Source: a virus. From it: a stretch of DNA of 49,837 nt. Of this stretch, positions 1-8,201 are shown piece after piece (the stretch's first letter is position 1; the number at the start of each line of letters is the position of its first letter). The translations under genes and the position numbers were made by a program. The stretch spans positions 1 to 49,837 of IMG/VR virus record IMGVR_UViG_3300028044_001505. One strand, written 5' to 3'. Under the pieces are notes generated by a model that had not been told where the DNA came from, searched no databases, and was given only the letters and a program-made list of their open reading frames with translations.

Positions 1-657
1 CTAGCCAGCGATCACAGGCTGCCCAGGAGGCGGCAACTCATAGTCTTTCGCTCCTTTGGTCATGTTTTCGCGAGAGGTTGTCACTCTCAAGTTGCTTGGG
101 TGATGCTGCCCTCCGAGCGCCAGCGGCTTGATGTGGTCAACGTGATAGGCGATATGGCCTGCGGCCTGATTGAGCGAGTCCCTGAGTTGATAGAGATCTG
201 AAATAATTTCTTTTTCTTCCTCTGTCAGCAAAGGTGTCTGGGCTCTCAGCCGTGTTTTTCTTCGCTCGAGATATTGCGCCGTCTTCAAGCGGTTAGGCTC
301 ATGAACGGCCTCGGGCTCAGGGCAGCAGTGCTGGCTCACATCCACAACTGGCTCTGTCATCTCCCACATTTGCAGCCGCAGCTGCTGAGAGCACCACTGG
401 TGAAAGCGGGTGTCACCTTGAAGATCAATGACGTCTCGAAAGCGCGTCACCTCATAGATGAAGTCACGTTCGAGCTTCTCTCCTGTCCAGCGGGTCCAGC
501 AGCGAGCCACGAGACGCGTGGGCTTGTTCGACCAGATGAACAGAGTTGGCAGCTTCCAGTCTTCCTCCCCCTTTGCTGGGCCGCTGCGAGCGTAGGTCCG
601 ATCTCCCGCTCGGGTAACAAGTCCTCGATTGTTCGATTGGATGAGCCTGAACTTCAT
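1..657 (-). CDS. HNH endonuclease
   Basis: The C-terminal third carries an HNH nuclease signature: HVDHIKPLALGG followed by PSNLR and a late Asn (ENMTKG), which matches the metal-binding and catalytic His-Asn-His layout. The N-terminal 130 residues are not recognised. I chose the ATG at 657 because GGGGAG sits six bases upstream; a TTG at 675 in the same frame is less likely. The gene lies 20 bases after a PD-(D/E)XK-type gene on the same strand, so the two are probably one operon. It could be a homing-type, packaging-associated or restriction nuclease. Base composition is less GC-rich than the virion genes. Confidence 0.75.
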   Translation of the reverse strand: MKFRLIQSNNRGLVTRAGDRTYARSGPAKGEEDWKLPTLFIWSNKPTRLVARCWTRWTGEKLERDFIYEVTRFRDVIDLQGDTRFHQWCSQQLRLQMWEMTEPVVDVSQHCCPEPEAVHEPNRLKTAQYLERRKTRLRAQTPLLTEEEKEIISDLYQLRDSLNQAAGHIAYHVDHIKPLALGGQHHPSNLRVTTSRENMTKGAKDYELPPPGQPVIAG

Positions 658-677
658 AGCTGTCTCCCCGAGCAAGA

Positions 678-1199
678 TCAGCGATTCTTCCTTGGCAGAG
701 GAATGCCAAGGTCGATTGCGATCAGCTCAAAGCCCCTCTCATTCTTGAACGGCTCAATCTCTTCTTGAAGGCGTTTGAGCTTGACCTTTTCCCAGGTCGA
801 GCTTGCATCGTGATGCTCCCTGATGAACTGCTGGGATAGGGTGTAGAACTCTGGCTGTTCAGCGCCAGTGCTGCCGTCGTTCTTGCCGTAGAAGCTTCCG
901 ATGTTTAAGAAGGCGACGATCAAGTAATCGAAGGCATTCAGGCTTTTCTCTTTGACAGGAAACCCTCGGTCGCAGTCGGTCGCGTAGCGACTTTTCACCT
1001 GCACGCGAATCTGCGCTTTCTCTGTTGGTCCTGGCTGGTGACGTGGATCTGGATGAAGGCAGATCAAGTCATACCCTTCATTCCCCGGTGGGGCCTTGTA
1101 GGTGAGGATGTTGCGCCGCATCAGGTGCCCCATCACCAGGTATTCGGAGCCGGCGGTGACAACCGGCAGCCGTAGCCAGTCTCGTACCGCCTCGCCCAT
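678..1199 (-). CDS. PD-(D/E)XK-fold nuclease-like protein
   Basis: A 173-residue protein whose first half reads like a small PD-(D/E)XK nuclease: an N-terminal helix ([14 protein letters not shown]), then GYDLICL supplying the acidic residue, then RVQVKS supplying the E/Q-x-K strand. This arrangement is seen in restriction-like and DUF4365-like enzymes. The C-terminal half is charged and not recognised. It sits directly upstream of the HNH gene with a 20-base gap, so the pair could be a two-nuclease restriction or defence module. The fold assignment comes from motif spacing only. Confidence 0.55.
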   Translation of the reverse strand: MGEAVRDWLRLPVVTAGSEYLVMGHLMRRNILTYKAPPGNEGYDLICLHPDPRHQPGPTEKAQIRVQVKSRYATDCDRGFPVKEKSLNAFDYLIVAFLNIGSFYGKNDGSTGAEQPEFYTLSQQFIREHHDASSTWEKVKLKRLQEEIEPFKNERGFELIAIDLGIPLPRKNR

Positions 1200-1294
1200 C
1201 AGCCATCAGCTTCTGGTCACATGATCCGCCAGGTCGGCTGCAGAAACCAGGCTGTCCGGGGGTGGGAATGCTTTGCAACAGATCCCGAGCCTCC

Positions 1295-1486
1295 ATGGAT
1301 AAGCGCCACTACCGCGTGGTTGAGCTGCTCTTTCAGCTCGCCGTTCTCAATGCCCTGGGTCAGATGACCCAGCCAGGCACTCCAGAGCAGGGGGCAGTAA
1401 TCGCTGAGCTGGAGCCTCTGCTGGGTGCGGTCCTCGCTCTGATCGAGGAGCTGGAGGTCGACCCGTTCATCCCCGTGATCGCTTGA
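1295..1486 (+). CDS. Small helical protein of unknown function
   Basis: A 63-residue reading frame with an amphipathic, leucine-rich pattern (VVELLFQLAVLNALG, then LLGAVLALIEELEVD). It has no recognised domain. The ATG at 1295 lacks a clear ribosome-binding site, and a GTG at 1319 is an alternative. It lies between the nuclease pair, read away from it, and the sigma factor gene. A longer frame on the opposite strand overlaps it but is compositionally poor, so the plus frame is preferred. Confidence 0.4.
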   Translation: MDKRHYRVVELLFQLAVLNALGQMTQPGTPEQGAVIAELEPLLGAVLALIEELEVDPFIPVIA

Positions 1487-1738
1487 CAGGGCCCAGTTGT
1501 GGCGCAAGCCATGGGCTTGGCTGCCGTTGCCGCAGCGATGCCCCAGTTCAGAGCGGTCGTATGCCGGCTCCGGCAGCGGGGGAGGAGTAGGCCCCACAGG
1601 GCCGGCACACACCCACCGCATCACTCGGCCAGTCCTCACGCCGCGTCAAGGATCAGGCCGTGCGCTCTCCTGCGTCGGGCGTCCTTGCCCCGGCGCTGCG
1701 GCCGGCCGGTGGGGGTGGGGTTCTCCGCCGTCTCCCAG
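1487..1738. other. Noncoding stretch before sigma factor
   Basis: No convincing gene was found. The frame of the downstream sigma gene stays open through this stretch, but its translation here is rich in Arg, Pro and Ser without domain-like pattern, so I take it as leader sequence. Confidence 0.4.
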
Positions 1739-2362
1739 ATGGCTCCCCTCGCCTCCCCTTCCTGCCAGCAGCCGCAGGCCCTTAGTCGTTCTGCCCTCAA
1801 GGCCCGTGATCTCCTGGTGCTGGAGCACCTGCCCCTGGCTGATGCCATCGCCTCAGCCACCGCCCGGCGTCTGTTCCCGCTGGTGGAGCGGGAGGATCTG
1901 ATCCAGGTGGCCCGTGAGGCCCTGGTTCGCTCCGCCTCCCGCTGCAGAGCGGGCGAGCCGCCGGCTCCCTATCTGCGCCGCTGCATCTCAGGCGCTCTGC
2001 AGCATCACCTGCGCGATCGGGTGCGGCTGGTCCGCATTCCCCATCGCCTGCATGAGCAGGGCCAGTGCCCGCTGGGGCACTTCAGCCTCGATGCCAGCGC
2101 TGATGGCGAGCCGTGCCTGCTCGATCAGCTGGCCTCTCCTGAGCCCGAGCTGGCCTCCAGCGAGGCCGAGCAGCAGCTGGCGCTGGAGCAGTTGGTGGAT
2201 CAGCTGCCCGCCGCCCAGGCCACGGCCCTGAGGCTCACGCTCCTGGAGGGCCTGTCGCTCCGCGCTGCAGCCGAGCGGCTCCAGATCAGCGCCATGTCGG
2301 TGCAGCGGGCCCAGAAGAAGGCCATCGCTGCCCTGCGCCAGCAGCTTGCAGGTGGGGGCTGA
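1739..2362 (+). CDS. Sigma-70 family RNA polymerase sigma factor, short form
   Basis: A 207-residue protein with a sigma-70-like layout. Residues about 25-95 resemble region 2 (an EDLIQVAREAL helix, then an APYLRRCISGALQHHLRD segment). RVRLVRIP is like the start of region 3. A C-terminal helix-turn-helix (GLSLRAAAERLQISAMSVQ) fits region 4, which reads -35 elements. Region 1.1 is absent, as in group 3 factors. It would redirect host RNA polymerase. It precedes the membrane/lysis genes on the same strand. The ATG at 1739 is chosen because the upstream in-frame sequence looks noncoding; no strong ribosome site is visible. Confidence 0.8.
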   Translation: MAPLASPSCQQPQALSRSALKARDLLVLEHLPLADAIASATARRLFPLVEREDLIQVAREALVRSASRCRAGEPPAPYLRRCISGALQHHLRDRVRLVRIPHRLHEQGQCPLGHFSLDASADGEPCLLDQLASPEPELASSEAEQQLALEQLVDQLPAAQATALRLTLLEGLSLRAAAERLQISAMSVQRAQKKAIAALRQQLAGGG

Positions 2363-2394
2363 GGCCCTCCCTGCAGCTGGGCTGTGGGCCGGCC

Positions 2395-2404
2395 TGGCAA
2401 AAGC
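2395..2404 (+). promoter_or_regulatory. Late-promoter-like motif, plus-strand copy
   Basis: TGGCAAAAGC lies 40 bases before the ATG at 2445. It matches, with one changed base, the TGGCAAKAGC motif found before five minus-strand virion genes. This is the only plausible plus-strand copy I found, and it lacks the flanking GTGACGC-like block, so it is the weakest member. Confidence 0.4.
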
Positions 2405-2444
2405 CCATGGAGGGCTGGCCGATCTGCCTGCGGCGGCCCCACTG

Positions 2445-2834
2445 ATGCCGATGGCACCACCGCAACTGAGCAGTAACACCGCTCCAATCCTGGCCCTGGT
2501 GGGCGCTGAGATCCTCTCGCTCATGGCCTTTGTGGGGGTCTGCGAGGTCCGCGCCAAGGACATCGCCCTCTGCGAGAGCCGTTGGGCGTTGGCCCTCCCG
2601 GCGATTGCTCTGGCAGGGCAGTCGGCCGCCACCTACTTCATGGACTCCGGCCGCACCGGGGCCAGGGGCCCAGGGGGCCAAGGCCCTGTGGGGCAGGGCC
2701 CTGGCCCGGGTGGCGGCGGCCCCGATGGCGGCATCCCGTCTGCCGTGGTGCGGCACCTGCCGCCCAGGAACCGGCTTGGGCAGTTCCGCAGTGGCGCCAA
2801 CGATGAGGACGGGGACGATGCGCTGGCTGGTTGA
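2445..2834 (+). CDS. Small membrane protein with Gly/Pro-rich tail
   Basis: A 129-residue protein with two hydrophobic segments (APILALVGAEILSLMAFVGV and WALALPAIALAGQSAA) separated by a short charged loop, then a Gly/Pro-rich stretch (GARGPGGQGP). The two-helix hairpin ahead of a peptidase gene is what a phage holin could look like, but no family is recognised. An in-frame ATG at 2346 would overlap the sigma gene; 2445 is preferred since it follows a promoter-like motif. The end overlaps the next gene by 17 bases. Confidence 0.55.
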   Translation: MPMAPPQLSSNTAPILALVGAEILSLMAFVGVCEVRAKDIALCESRWALALPAIALAGQSAATYFMDSGRTGARGPGGQGPVGQGPGPGGGGPDGGIPSAVVRHLPPRNRLGQFRSGANDEDGDDALAG

Positions 2835-3189
2835 TCTGGCCATCGCCTTCCTGGGCCTTGGGGTGCTGGAGGCCGTAGTGAAACCACTGGCCCGGCGGTT
2901 TGTGCAGCGCCGCATCCTGAGCGTCGCGCCGGTGCTGTTTCGCCAGCTCGATCCGCTGCTGCCGGGGCTGCTGCAGCGCTGCTCCGGCGCCGAGCTCGAG
3001 CGGGTGGTGCGCCAGAAGCTGGAGGCCCGCACCGGTGAGAGCTGGGCCACAGACGACCTGGGGCCGCTGTTTGAGCTCTTCGACCCACGGGCTGCAGCGG
3101 ATCACGCCCTGGGGCAGATGGGGGATGAGGCCTTCGCGACCTGGTTGGACGGGGCGTCGCCGGACGATCTGGAGCGGTGGCAGCCATGA
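2818..3189 (+). CDS. Single-pass membrane protein, hypothetical
   Basis: A 123-residue protein starting at the ATG at 2818, which follows a GAGGACGGGG stretch. The N-terminus has one hydrophobic segment (LVDLAIAFLGLGVLEAVV) followed by basic residues, which predicts a cytoplasmic C-terminal domain rich in Leu, Arg and acidic residues. It overlaps both neighbours, the last four bases being shared with the peptidase start (ATGA), so the three genes are likely translated together. It may be a lysis accessory protein; no family is recognised. Confidence 0.6.
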   Translation: MRWLVDLAIAFLGLGVLEAVVKPLARRFVQRRILSVAPVLFRQLDPLLPGLLQRCSGAELERVVRQKLEARTGESWATDDLGPLFELFDPRAAADHALGQMGDEAFATWLDGASPDDLERWQP

Positions 3190-3989
3190 GCAAAACCACC
3201 AAGCAGGGGAAGCCTGCAGTCCCCACCAGCAACTACGTCAGCCACTACGACCCGGCCAAGAGCCATCACCGCGCCTGGCTGCAGGCGGTGCTGGACCTGT
3301 TGGTGCTGCACGAGCCCCAGGCGCTGGCTGAGGGCAGTGAGCTGCGGGACCTATGGAAGGCCGCAGTGGAGACCAAGGCGCCAGCACGGCTGCCGGCTAC
3401 TGCCGTTCTGCGCCACCCCAACCCGCTGGTGGGTGTGCCCCGGTTCAGTCAGCGCGATTCCGCCCAGCTCTCTCAGCGGGACCGCACCTGCTTCTCCTCC
3501 AGTTGCGCGATGCTCCTGGAGGCCATCAAGCCCGGCACGCTCAAAGGCGCCAATGGCGACGACCAGTACCTGGCGGTGGTGCAGCGTTTTGGCGACACCA
3601 CAGACGCCAGCGCCCAGCTGCGCGCCCTCGCCTATTTCGGCGTCACCGCCCGGCTGGAACAGAGCGCTGACTTCCAGCTGATCGAGCGGCTGATCAACCG
3701 CGGTATCCCCGTCCCCTGCGGCTACATCCATCGGGGCCCGGTCGAGCGGCCCACCGGCTCAGGCCATTGGCTGATCATCTACGGCCACACCCCCACCCAT
3801 GTGGTGGTGAACGACCCCTGGGGGGAGCCCGACCTGATCAGTGGCGCCACCCTCAATGCTAATGGCATGGGATTGCGCTTCTCGCGTCTCAATTTCGGCA
3901 AGCGCTGGATGGTGGACCCCATCGGCGGCGGTGCCTACCGCTATGCACCCGGCAGGGGCTGGGCGGTGGTGGTGGACAGCTTCCGCTGA
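3186..3989 (+). CDS. C39-like papain-fold peptidase, candidate endolysin
   Basis: A 267-residue protein with a peptidase C39_2-like core. RDRTCFSSSCAMLL supplies the nucleophilic Cys region, and GHWLIIYGHTPTHVVVNDPWG supplies the His and Asp/Asn region in the spacing typical of papain-fold hydrolases. No signal peptide is seen. C39-fold domains are used by some phages as cell-wall endopeptidases, and the two small membrane genes directly upstream would fit a lysis cassette. It overlaps the upstream gene by four bases. The endolysin role is inference; a head-maturation or host-modifying protease is also possible. Confidence 0.65.
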   Translation: MSKTTKQGKPAVPTSNYVSHYDPAKSHHRAWLQAVLDLLVLHEPQALAEGSELRDLWKAAVETKAPARLPATAVLRHPNPLVGVPRFSQRDSAQLSQRDRTCFSSSCAMLLEAIKPGTLKGANGDDQYLAVVQRFGDTTDASAQLRALAYFGVTARLEQSADFQLIERLINRGIPVPCGYIHRGPVERPTGSGHWLIIYGHTPTHVVVNDPWGEPDLISGATLNANGMGLRFSRLNFGKRWMVDPIGGGAYRYAPGRGWAVVVDSFR

Positions 3990-4084
3990 GGCCCAGAAGA
4001 GCGCTTCTTCTGTGGACGCAGCCGCAATCAACACCTCAGCAACAACAGAGACTTTTCACTGCATGGGTCCCACACCACAGAGCC

Positions 4085-4351
4085 ATGGGCCCCTACGAAA
4101 CCGGTTTCTTCCTTGAGGCCTGCCGCCTGCGCGGCAGCAGCTTCCAGCCCTATCGCCCCCTTCACCCGGAGATCACTGGCGCGGTTCGCGCGGTCAGCGA
4201 AGAGCTGGCTGCAGAAGGCCTCCCCAATTCCGTCCGTGCCGAGTTGCTGGAGCGCATCGCCAGCCGCATCCACGCCATGGAACCCGAGCTCGATGACCAG
4301 AGGCGCCGTCGCCGCGTCGAACGCCAGCTGCAGCGGCTGCTCAACAGCTGA
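4085..4351 (+). CDS. Hypothetical helical protein
   Basis: An 88-residue, Arg/Glu-rich, all-helical protein (a repeated RRRRRRVERQLQRLL-type C-terminus). No domain is recognised. It sits between the C39-like peptidase and the cyclotransferase on the same strand, with short spacers on both sides, so it probably belongs to the same transcript. A role in nucleic-acid or protein binding is possible from the basic tail but cannot be shown. Confidence 0.55.
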   Translation: MGPYETGFFLEACRLRGSSFQPYRPLHPEITGAVRAVSEELAAEGLPNSVRAELLERIASRIHAMEPELDDQRRRRRVERQLQRLLNS

Positions 4352-4410
4352 GCAACAGCACAGCATTCACCATCCGTTCCTGCGGTCAATCCCCCTCTCC
4401 ACCCACAGCC

Positions 4411-5253
4411 ATGCCCACGTCAATGCAACCCACCTCCCGCAACAGTCACAGCGTCTTTGTGTATGGCACGCTCAAGCGCGGCCAGGTCAACCACAGCTGC
4501 CTGAGCGGCAGCACCTACCTGGGCCGGCGGCGTGTGATCGGCGCCCAGCTTCACGACCGGGGCCCCTACCCGATGACCCTGCTCACCGGCGGCAGTGATG
4601 CCGTGATCCATGGCGAGCTCTTCCGCGTCAGCGATGCGGGCCTGCGCCGCCTCGACCAGCTGGAGGGCTATCCCGGCTTCTACGACCGCAGTGAGCTGCA
4701 GCTCAGCGATGGCAGCACCGCCTGGGTGTATCACGGCACCAGCGAGCAGGTGGCTCCTTATCCCGTGATCCCCAATGGGGATTGGGACACCACCCCGGTG
4801 CTGCACTACGGCTCCAACCTCAACCCCAAACGCCTGCAGGAGCGCTGCCGAGACTGGGACGGCGAGGGAATGGTGGTGCAGCTGGATGGCTGGAGCTGGG
4901 CGATCGACAAGCAGGCCTGGGGCAAGTCCACCAACGGCTATGCCGGAATCCAGCCCTGCAGCGGCGCCGTCACCTGGGGGGTGGTCACACACCACTCAGC
5001 TGCCGACCTGGCCGAGCTGGATGAGGCGGAGGGGGTCGACTACGGGCACTACCGCCAGGAGCGGGTGATGGTTCGCAGCCACTGCGGCGCCATGTTTGAG
5101 GCGTTGGCCTACGTGCCCTGTGATCACAGGCGCCGTTCAGGCCTACGGGCAGAAGCGTCCTACAAGCGCCACATCCTTTGCGGCATTGATCACTGGGATC
5201 TGCCGGTTGCCTGGCGCACCGCAGTTGCCGAATCCCTCAGCACCACCACATAG
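4411..5253 (+). CDS. Tandem gamma-glutamylcyclotransferase-fold protein
   Basis: A 280-residue protein with two cyclotransferase-like halves. The N-terminal half opens with VFVYGTLKRGQ, the substrate loop of GGACT/AIG2-like enzymes, and has a QLEGYPGFY segment with the likely catalytic Glu. The C-terminal half opens with HYGSNLN, typical of the GGCT branch, and has DEAEGVDYGHYRQE with a second candidate Glu. Such enzymes release 5-oxoproline from gamma-glutamyl compounds. A single domain is usually about 120-150 residues, so this is a fusion. Its 3' end overlaps the convergent gene by 64 bases. Confidence 0.75.
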   Translation: MPTSMQPTSRNSHSVFVYGTLKRGQVNHSCLSGSTYLGRRRVIGAQLHDRGPYPMTLLTGGSDAVIHGELFRVSDAGLRRLDQLEGYPGFYDRSELQLSDGSTAWVYHGTSEQVAPYPVIPNGDWDTTPVLHYGSNLNPKRLQERCRDWDGEGMVVQLDGWSWAIDKQAWGKSTNGYAGIQPCSGAVTWGVVTHHSAADLAELDEAEGVDYGHYRQERVMVRSHCGAMFEALAYVPCDHRRRSGLRAEASYKRHILCGIDHWDLPVAWRTAVAESLSTTT

Positions 5254-6248
5254 GGAGGCTCCAGCCGCCAGGTGTTCCATGCCCGCTCACGGCAAATCAC
5301 CTTCCTGTCGGGATGCTCTTTGAGCACCCCACTGGTCACGTACTCCCAGCGGGGCTCTTTGTCGGGCTTGACCAGATGACCATCGTCGCGCGTCAGAAAT
5401 CGATCCTGGACTGCCGCAGAAGAAAGCCCCCTGTTGCCTCCGAGAGGCACTGTCGCGGCATCAGCCAGCACCTGCGCCAAGCCCATGAGCACAGCCACGG
5501 GGAAGTTGGAACAGAACAGTTCGCTGCCCCGGCCCTGCTCGCCGATGCTCTCCACCGTGCTGTCCACCACCAGCCAGCCCTCCTGGGCCAGTTCGTCCAG
5601 GTGGGCCTGGGCCAGCCATTCGCTCAACACCACGGTTTTGCAGCGCTCGCCCTGGGGCTGGATGAACAGCTTCAGGCCAGTGGTGCGGTGCCGGCCCTGG
5701 TCTTCATAGAGCTGATCCAGCAGCTGAGGCTCGCTGCCTTGGCAGAGCAGCAGCAGCTCCAGCAGGCATGTGGTGGGCTCCTGCACCAGCACATCCAGCG
5801 ATGGTGCACCTGGCCGCTCCATGCCGTCCTGCCGGTAGCGCTGCACCAGCTCCCGCAGGGCCTCATCGTCGATGCGGCCCTCTCCCCTCAGCCTGCAGAC
5901 CGTGCGGTAGAGCCGGGCCCGGGTCAGCTCACCGCTGCCCTGCAGCACCACATCCAGCAGCCTTAACGCCTGCTGCCATTGCTGGTTGCGCATCGCCACA
6001 TGGGCCAGCCGGTAGCGGAAGCGATCCAGAACCACCGCTCCAGCAGCCGACAGCCCCTTGGCGTTGGTCAGCGCGGTAGCCGTCAGCTCATCCAGCCCGC
6101 TGGTCGCCGTCAGCGAATGGCGCACCTTCGCATCCAGCAGCTCCTGAATCCAGCTCTCCAGCTGCCGTTCGGCCTCGCGGCGGGCATCGGCAACGGGTCC
6201 CGAGGCCATCGCCTCCAGCACAGCCTTCAGCTGCTCGGCTTCCACCAT
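5190..6248 (-). CDS. Hypothetical protein, about 352 residues
   Basis: I do not recognise this family. The first 190 residues are helical with a TPR-like feel (FRYRLAHVAMRNQQWQQALRLL). A mixed C-terminal part contains a VVDSTVES/SELFCSNFPVAVL region and ends with WEYVTSG and YVVVLRDSAT. No signal peptide or membrane segment is seen. The ATG at 6248 is chosen over one at 6296, because the extra residues are atypical and the next gene reads in the opposite direction from nearby. It is the only minus-strand gene in this block. Confidence 0.6.
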   Translation of the reverse strand: MVEAEQLKAVLEAMASGPVADARREAERQLESWIQELLDAKVRHSLTATSGLDELTATALTNAKGLSAAGAVVLDRFRYRLAHVAMRNQQWQQALRLLDVVLQGSGELTRARLYRTVCRLRGEGRIDDEALRELVQRYRQDGMERPGAPSLDVLVQEPTTCLLELLLLCQGSEPQLLDQLYEDQGRHRTTGLKLFIQPQGERCKTVVLSEWLAQAHLDELAQEGWLVVDSTVESIGEQGRGSELFCSNFPVAVLMGLAQVLADAATVPLGGNRGLSSAAVQDRFLTRDDGHLVKPDKEPRWEYVTSGVLKEHPDRKVICRERAWNTWRLEPPYVVVLRDSATAVRQATGRSQ

Positions 6249-6357
6249 CGCGTCCGCACCTTGCTTGCAGTCAGCCTGCCCCAACGGGCCGCGCAACTCA
6301 ATTCAGGTCTCGCCATGGGGCTGTTCGCATAGATTCGATAGCAGTCGCAGCGGAAGA

Positions 6358-6906
6358 ATGATGGTTAATTTATGCAGAAACCGCATAGTTCTCGTTGCCC
6401 TTGCTCTGATCGCATCGGCGGGTGCGGCGATCGGTGCTCCTCGAGAAGAGCTTGCGGCTCCCAGAGGCAATCCAGCCAATGTGGATCTGGAGGGCGTTGG
6501 CTACTCCGCCGATCTCAAGGGCAAGATCGTGGTCTACAAGGTGAAGCTTTCAGGCGGTAATGCCTGGGTTTCAGGCGCGCCCAACAGCTGGGCCATCTTT
6601 GATGTGGTGGATGGCCGCAGTGTGATCATCAAGCAGAGCACCTTGATTGTGAATGGCTGGACTGGCTACTCCAAGTGGTGGGATCACAGCGTCATTGCGG
6701 CTCGAGCATGCAAGCAAACCCAGTCCGGCTGGGATGACCCTGCCAGCTGCGTGATTGGTAACGGCAATGTTGTCAAGCTGCCAGAGGGAGAGTCGATCTT
6801 TGATTACTTCTTTGAATTCAAGTGGGAAGAGAACGGCGGCGTGCAGGTCGGGAAGACAGCCATCGATCCCAAGGCCAAGCCCACCGACGTTCGGTCCATG
6901 AACTGA
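6358..6906 (+). CDS. Secreted protein of unknown function
   Basis: The N-terminus is a classic signal peptide: basic residues, then IVLVALALIASAGAAIGA, with probable cleavage after an Ala-x-Ala site. The mature part has about 155 residues, is rich in Trp, Lys and Gly, and has two Cys residues that could form a disulfide. No family is recognised. A GGAAG sequence precedes tandem ATGs at 6358/6361. It lies ten bases before a second secreted protein, so the two form a likely operon. Base composition is less GC-rich than the neighbours, which suggests cargo. Confidence 0.7.
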   Translation: MMVNLCRNRIVLVALALIASAGAAIGAPREELAAPRGNPANVDLEGVGYSADLKGKIVVYKVKLSGGNAWVSGAPNSWAIFDVVDGRSVIIKQSTLIVNGWTGYSKWWDHSVIAARACKQTQSGWDDPASCVIGNGNVVKLPEGESIFDYFFEFKWEENGGVQVGKTAIDPKAKPTDVRSMN

Positions 6907-6915
6907 GAAACGCCA

Positions 6916-7395
6916 ATGAGCTTTCGCCGCACTCTTCCCGTCCTACTGGCGACCCAGTTGCTTTTCATCCCCTTGGCGGTCCAGGCGGGCTCCTATGAAG
7001 CTCGTTGCTCCAGCAAACGCGACTGCGTGGTCAAGATCCTTGGTGATCGCTTGATCGTTGATGGCAAGACCGTGCCCGTTGATGCTGTCACCAGCTGGGC
7101 AAAGGGAGGGCCAGGTAGCCAATCCAATGCCGTACTAGGTGCAGGTGCCACCCTTCTCTTTGGGGCACCAGGGTTGCTCGCCTTCGGGCTGCGCTCCTTT
7201 AAGTCGACGTTTTCGATTGCTTATTACACACCGGAAGGAGAGGTCGCTGAGCTCGCATTCGCATTCGACAACGGGGACGCCAGCCGCTTCTTTGAAACTG
7301 AGATACAGGCTGCAACCGGTTTGCCACTCGGCAAGGTCAGACGCGAGGCAAAGGACTTCAAGTGGAAGGAGTCTGATTTCCCTGCGGTCAGATAA
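6916..7395 (+). CDS. Secreted/membrane-associated protein of unknown function
   Basis: A 159-residue protein with a signal peptide (LPVLLATQLLFIPLAVQA). A Cys pair follows (ARCSSKRDC), then a compact strand-rich region with KILGDRLIVDGK and a hydrophobic segment (AVLGAGATLLFGAPGLLAFG) that may insert in a membrane. No family is recognised. It follows the previous secreted protein by ten bases. The two may work together in the periplasm of the lysogen. Confidence 0.7.
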   Translation: MSFRRTLPVLLATQLLFIPLAVQAGSYEARCSSKRDCVVKILGDRLIVDGKTVPVDAVTSWAKGGPGSQSNAVLGAGATLLFGAPGLLAFGLRSFKSTFSIAYYTPEGEVAELAFAFDNGDASRFFETEIQAATGLPLGKVRREAKDFKWKESDFPAVR

Positions 7396-7822
7396 CGAGT
7401 CAGGCCGCCCGAGGCTCCGGCGATGTTTTGCCATGGGGGCGTTCTCTTTGTGGCCTGCCCCACAAGCCGCTTTGGCCTTCCCCTCTGTGCCCAGGCCGAT
7501 CGTCCCTTGGTGATTCCCTTCTCGGCCCATGGCCCCGGGCGGCAGCGGCCCACTGCAGCTGAGGGGCGCGGCCCTAACGGGTGCGCTTGTGATCTCTTCG
7601 CAGAATCTCTGAGGTTTGAGACCTCTTGCGCCAACCAGTTGGCGGAGATGCCTGCAACGCAGGGCTGTATTAGGGCCAGCTTATGGCGAAAGCCAGGCGT
7701 TTTCGCCGCCCAGTGGTCTCTGCCGCCGCTGGGCCTCTGTCATCTCCAGGGCTGCAGCAGCCGGGAGACAATGAACCTCCAGGCGCTCGCCGGGGGAGGT
7801 GTTCCCCATCCCGGAGGCCCTG
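7396..7822. other. Intergenic region without a supported gene
   Basis: Neither strand shows a reading frame with protein-like composition here. It holds an inverted repeat near 7685-7707 (GGCGAAA ... TTTCGCC with a nine-base loop) and a TTTTGCCATGG sequence near 7427 that resembles the late motif in reverse but has no minus-strand gene behind it. Confidence 0.5.
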
Positions 7823-8161
7823 ATGACCAATTCCTTCGTCTATTACGCCAAGGAGGATCCCTGGCAGGATGACCTCGACGGCAACCACGGTCTGCCGGTG
7901 CTGCTGGCTCGACGTAGCGGCGAGCCAGGCAGTGAGGCCCTCTGGAGTGGCATCCGCGGTGCCTGGGAGCCGTTCCCGGATCTCTTTGCGCGGTTGATGG
8001 GTGGTGATTGGTGGGATCAGATCCCGGAGCAGCGTGCCCGCCAGTATTTCGATGCGGCTGCTTTTGACGATGGACCGATTGAGGAGCCGCTGCCACCAGA
8101 GGAGTGGGAGCGCCTGCTGCAGGAGCACCGGCAGCGGCAGCAGGCCCAATCCCAGCTGTGA
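7823..8161 (+). CDS. Hypothetical acidic protein
   Basis: A 112-residue acidic protein rich in Trp, Asp and Gln with a Gln-rich C-terminal helix. The ATG at 7823 is well supported by GGAGG six bases upstream. No domain is recognised. It sits 40 bases ahead of the alarmone-hydrolase-like gene and probably shares its transcript. Confidence 0.6.
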   Translation: MTNSFVYYAKEDPWQDDLDGNHGLPVLLARRSGEPGSEALWSGIRGAWEPFPDLFARLMGGDWWDQIPEQRARQYFDAAAFDDGPIEEPLPPEEWERLLQEHRQRQQAQSQL

Positions 8162-8201
8162 ACTACCCGCTTGATGAGAGACACCACACCACAGGAGAGC
8201 C

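Noticed and set aside
7415-7440. Reverse-oriented late-motif-like sequence
   Set aside because: It would drive the minus strand, where no gene follows within a reasonable distance.
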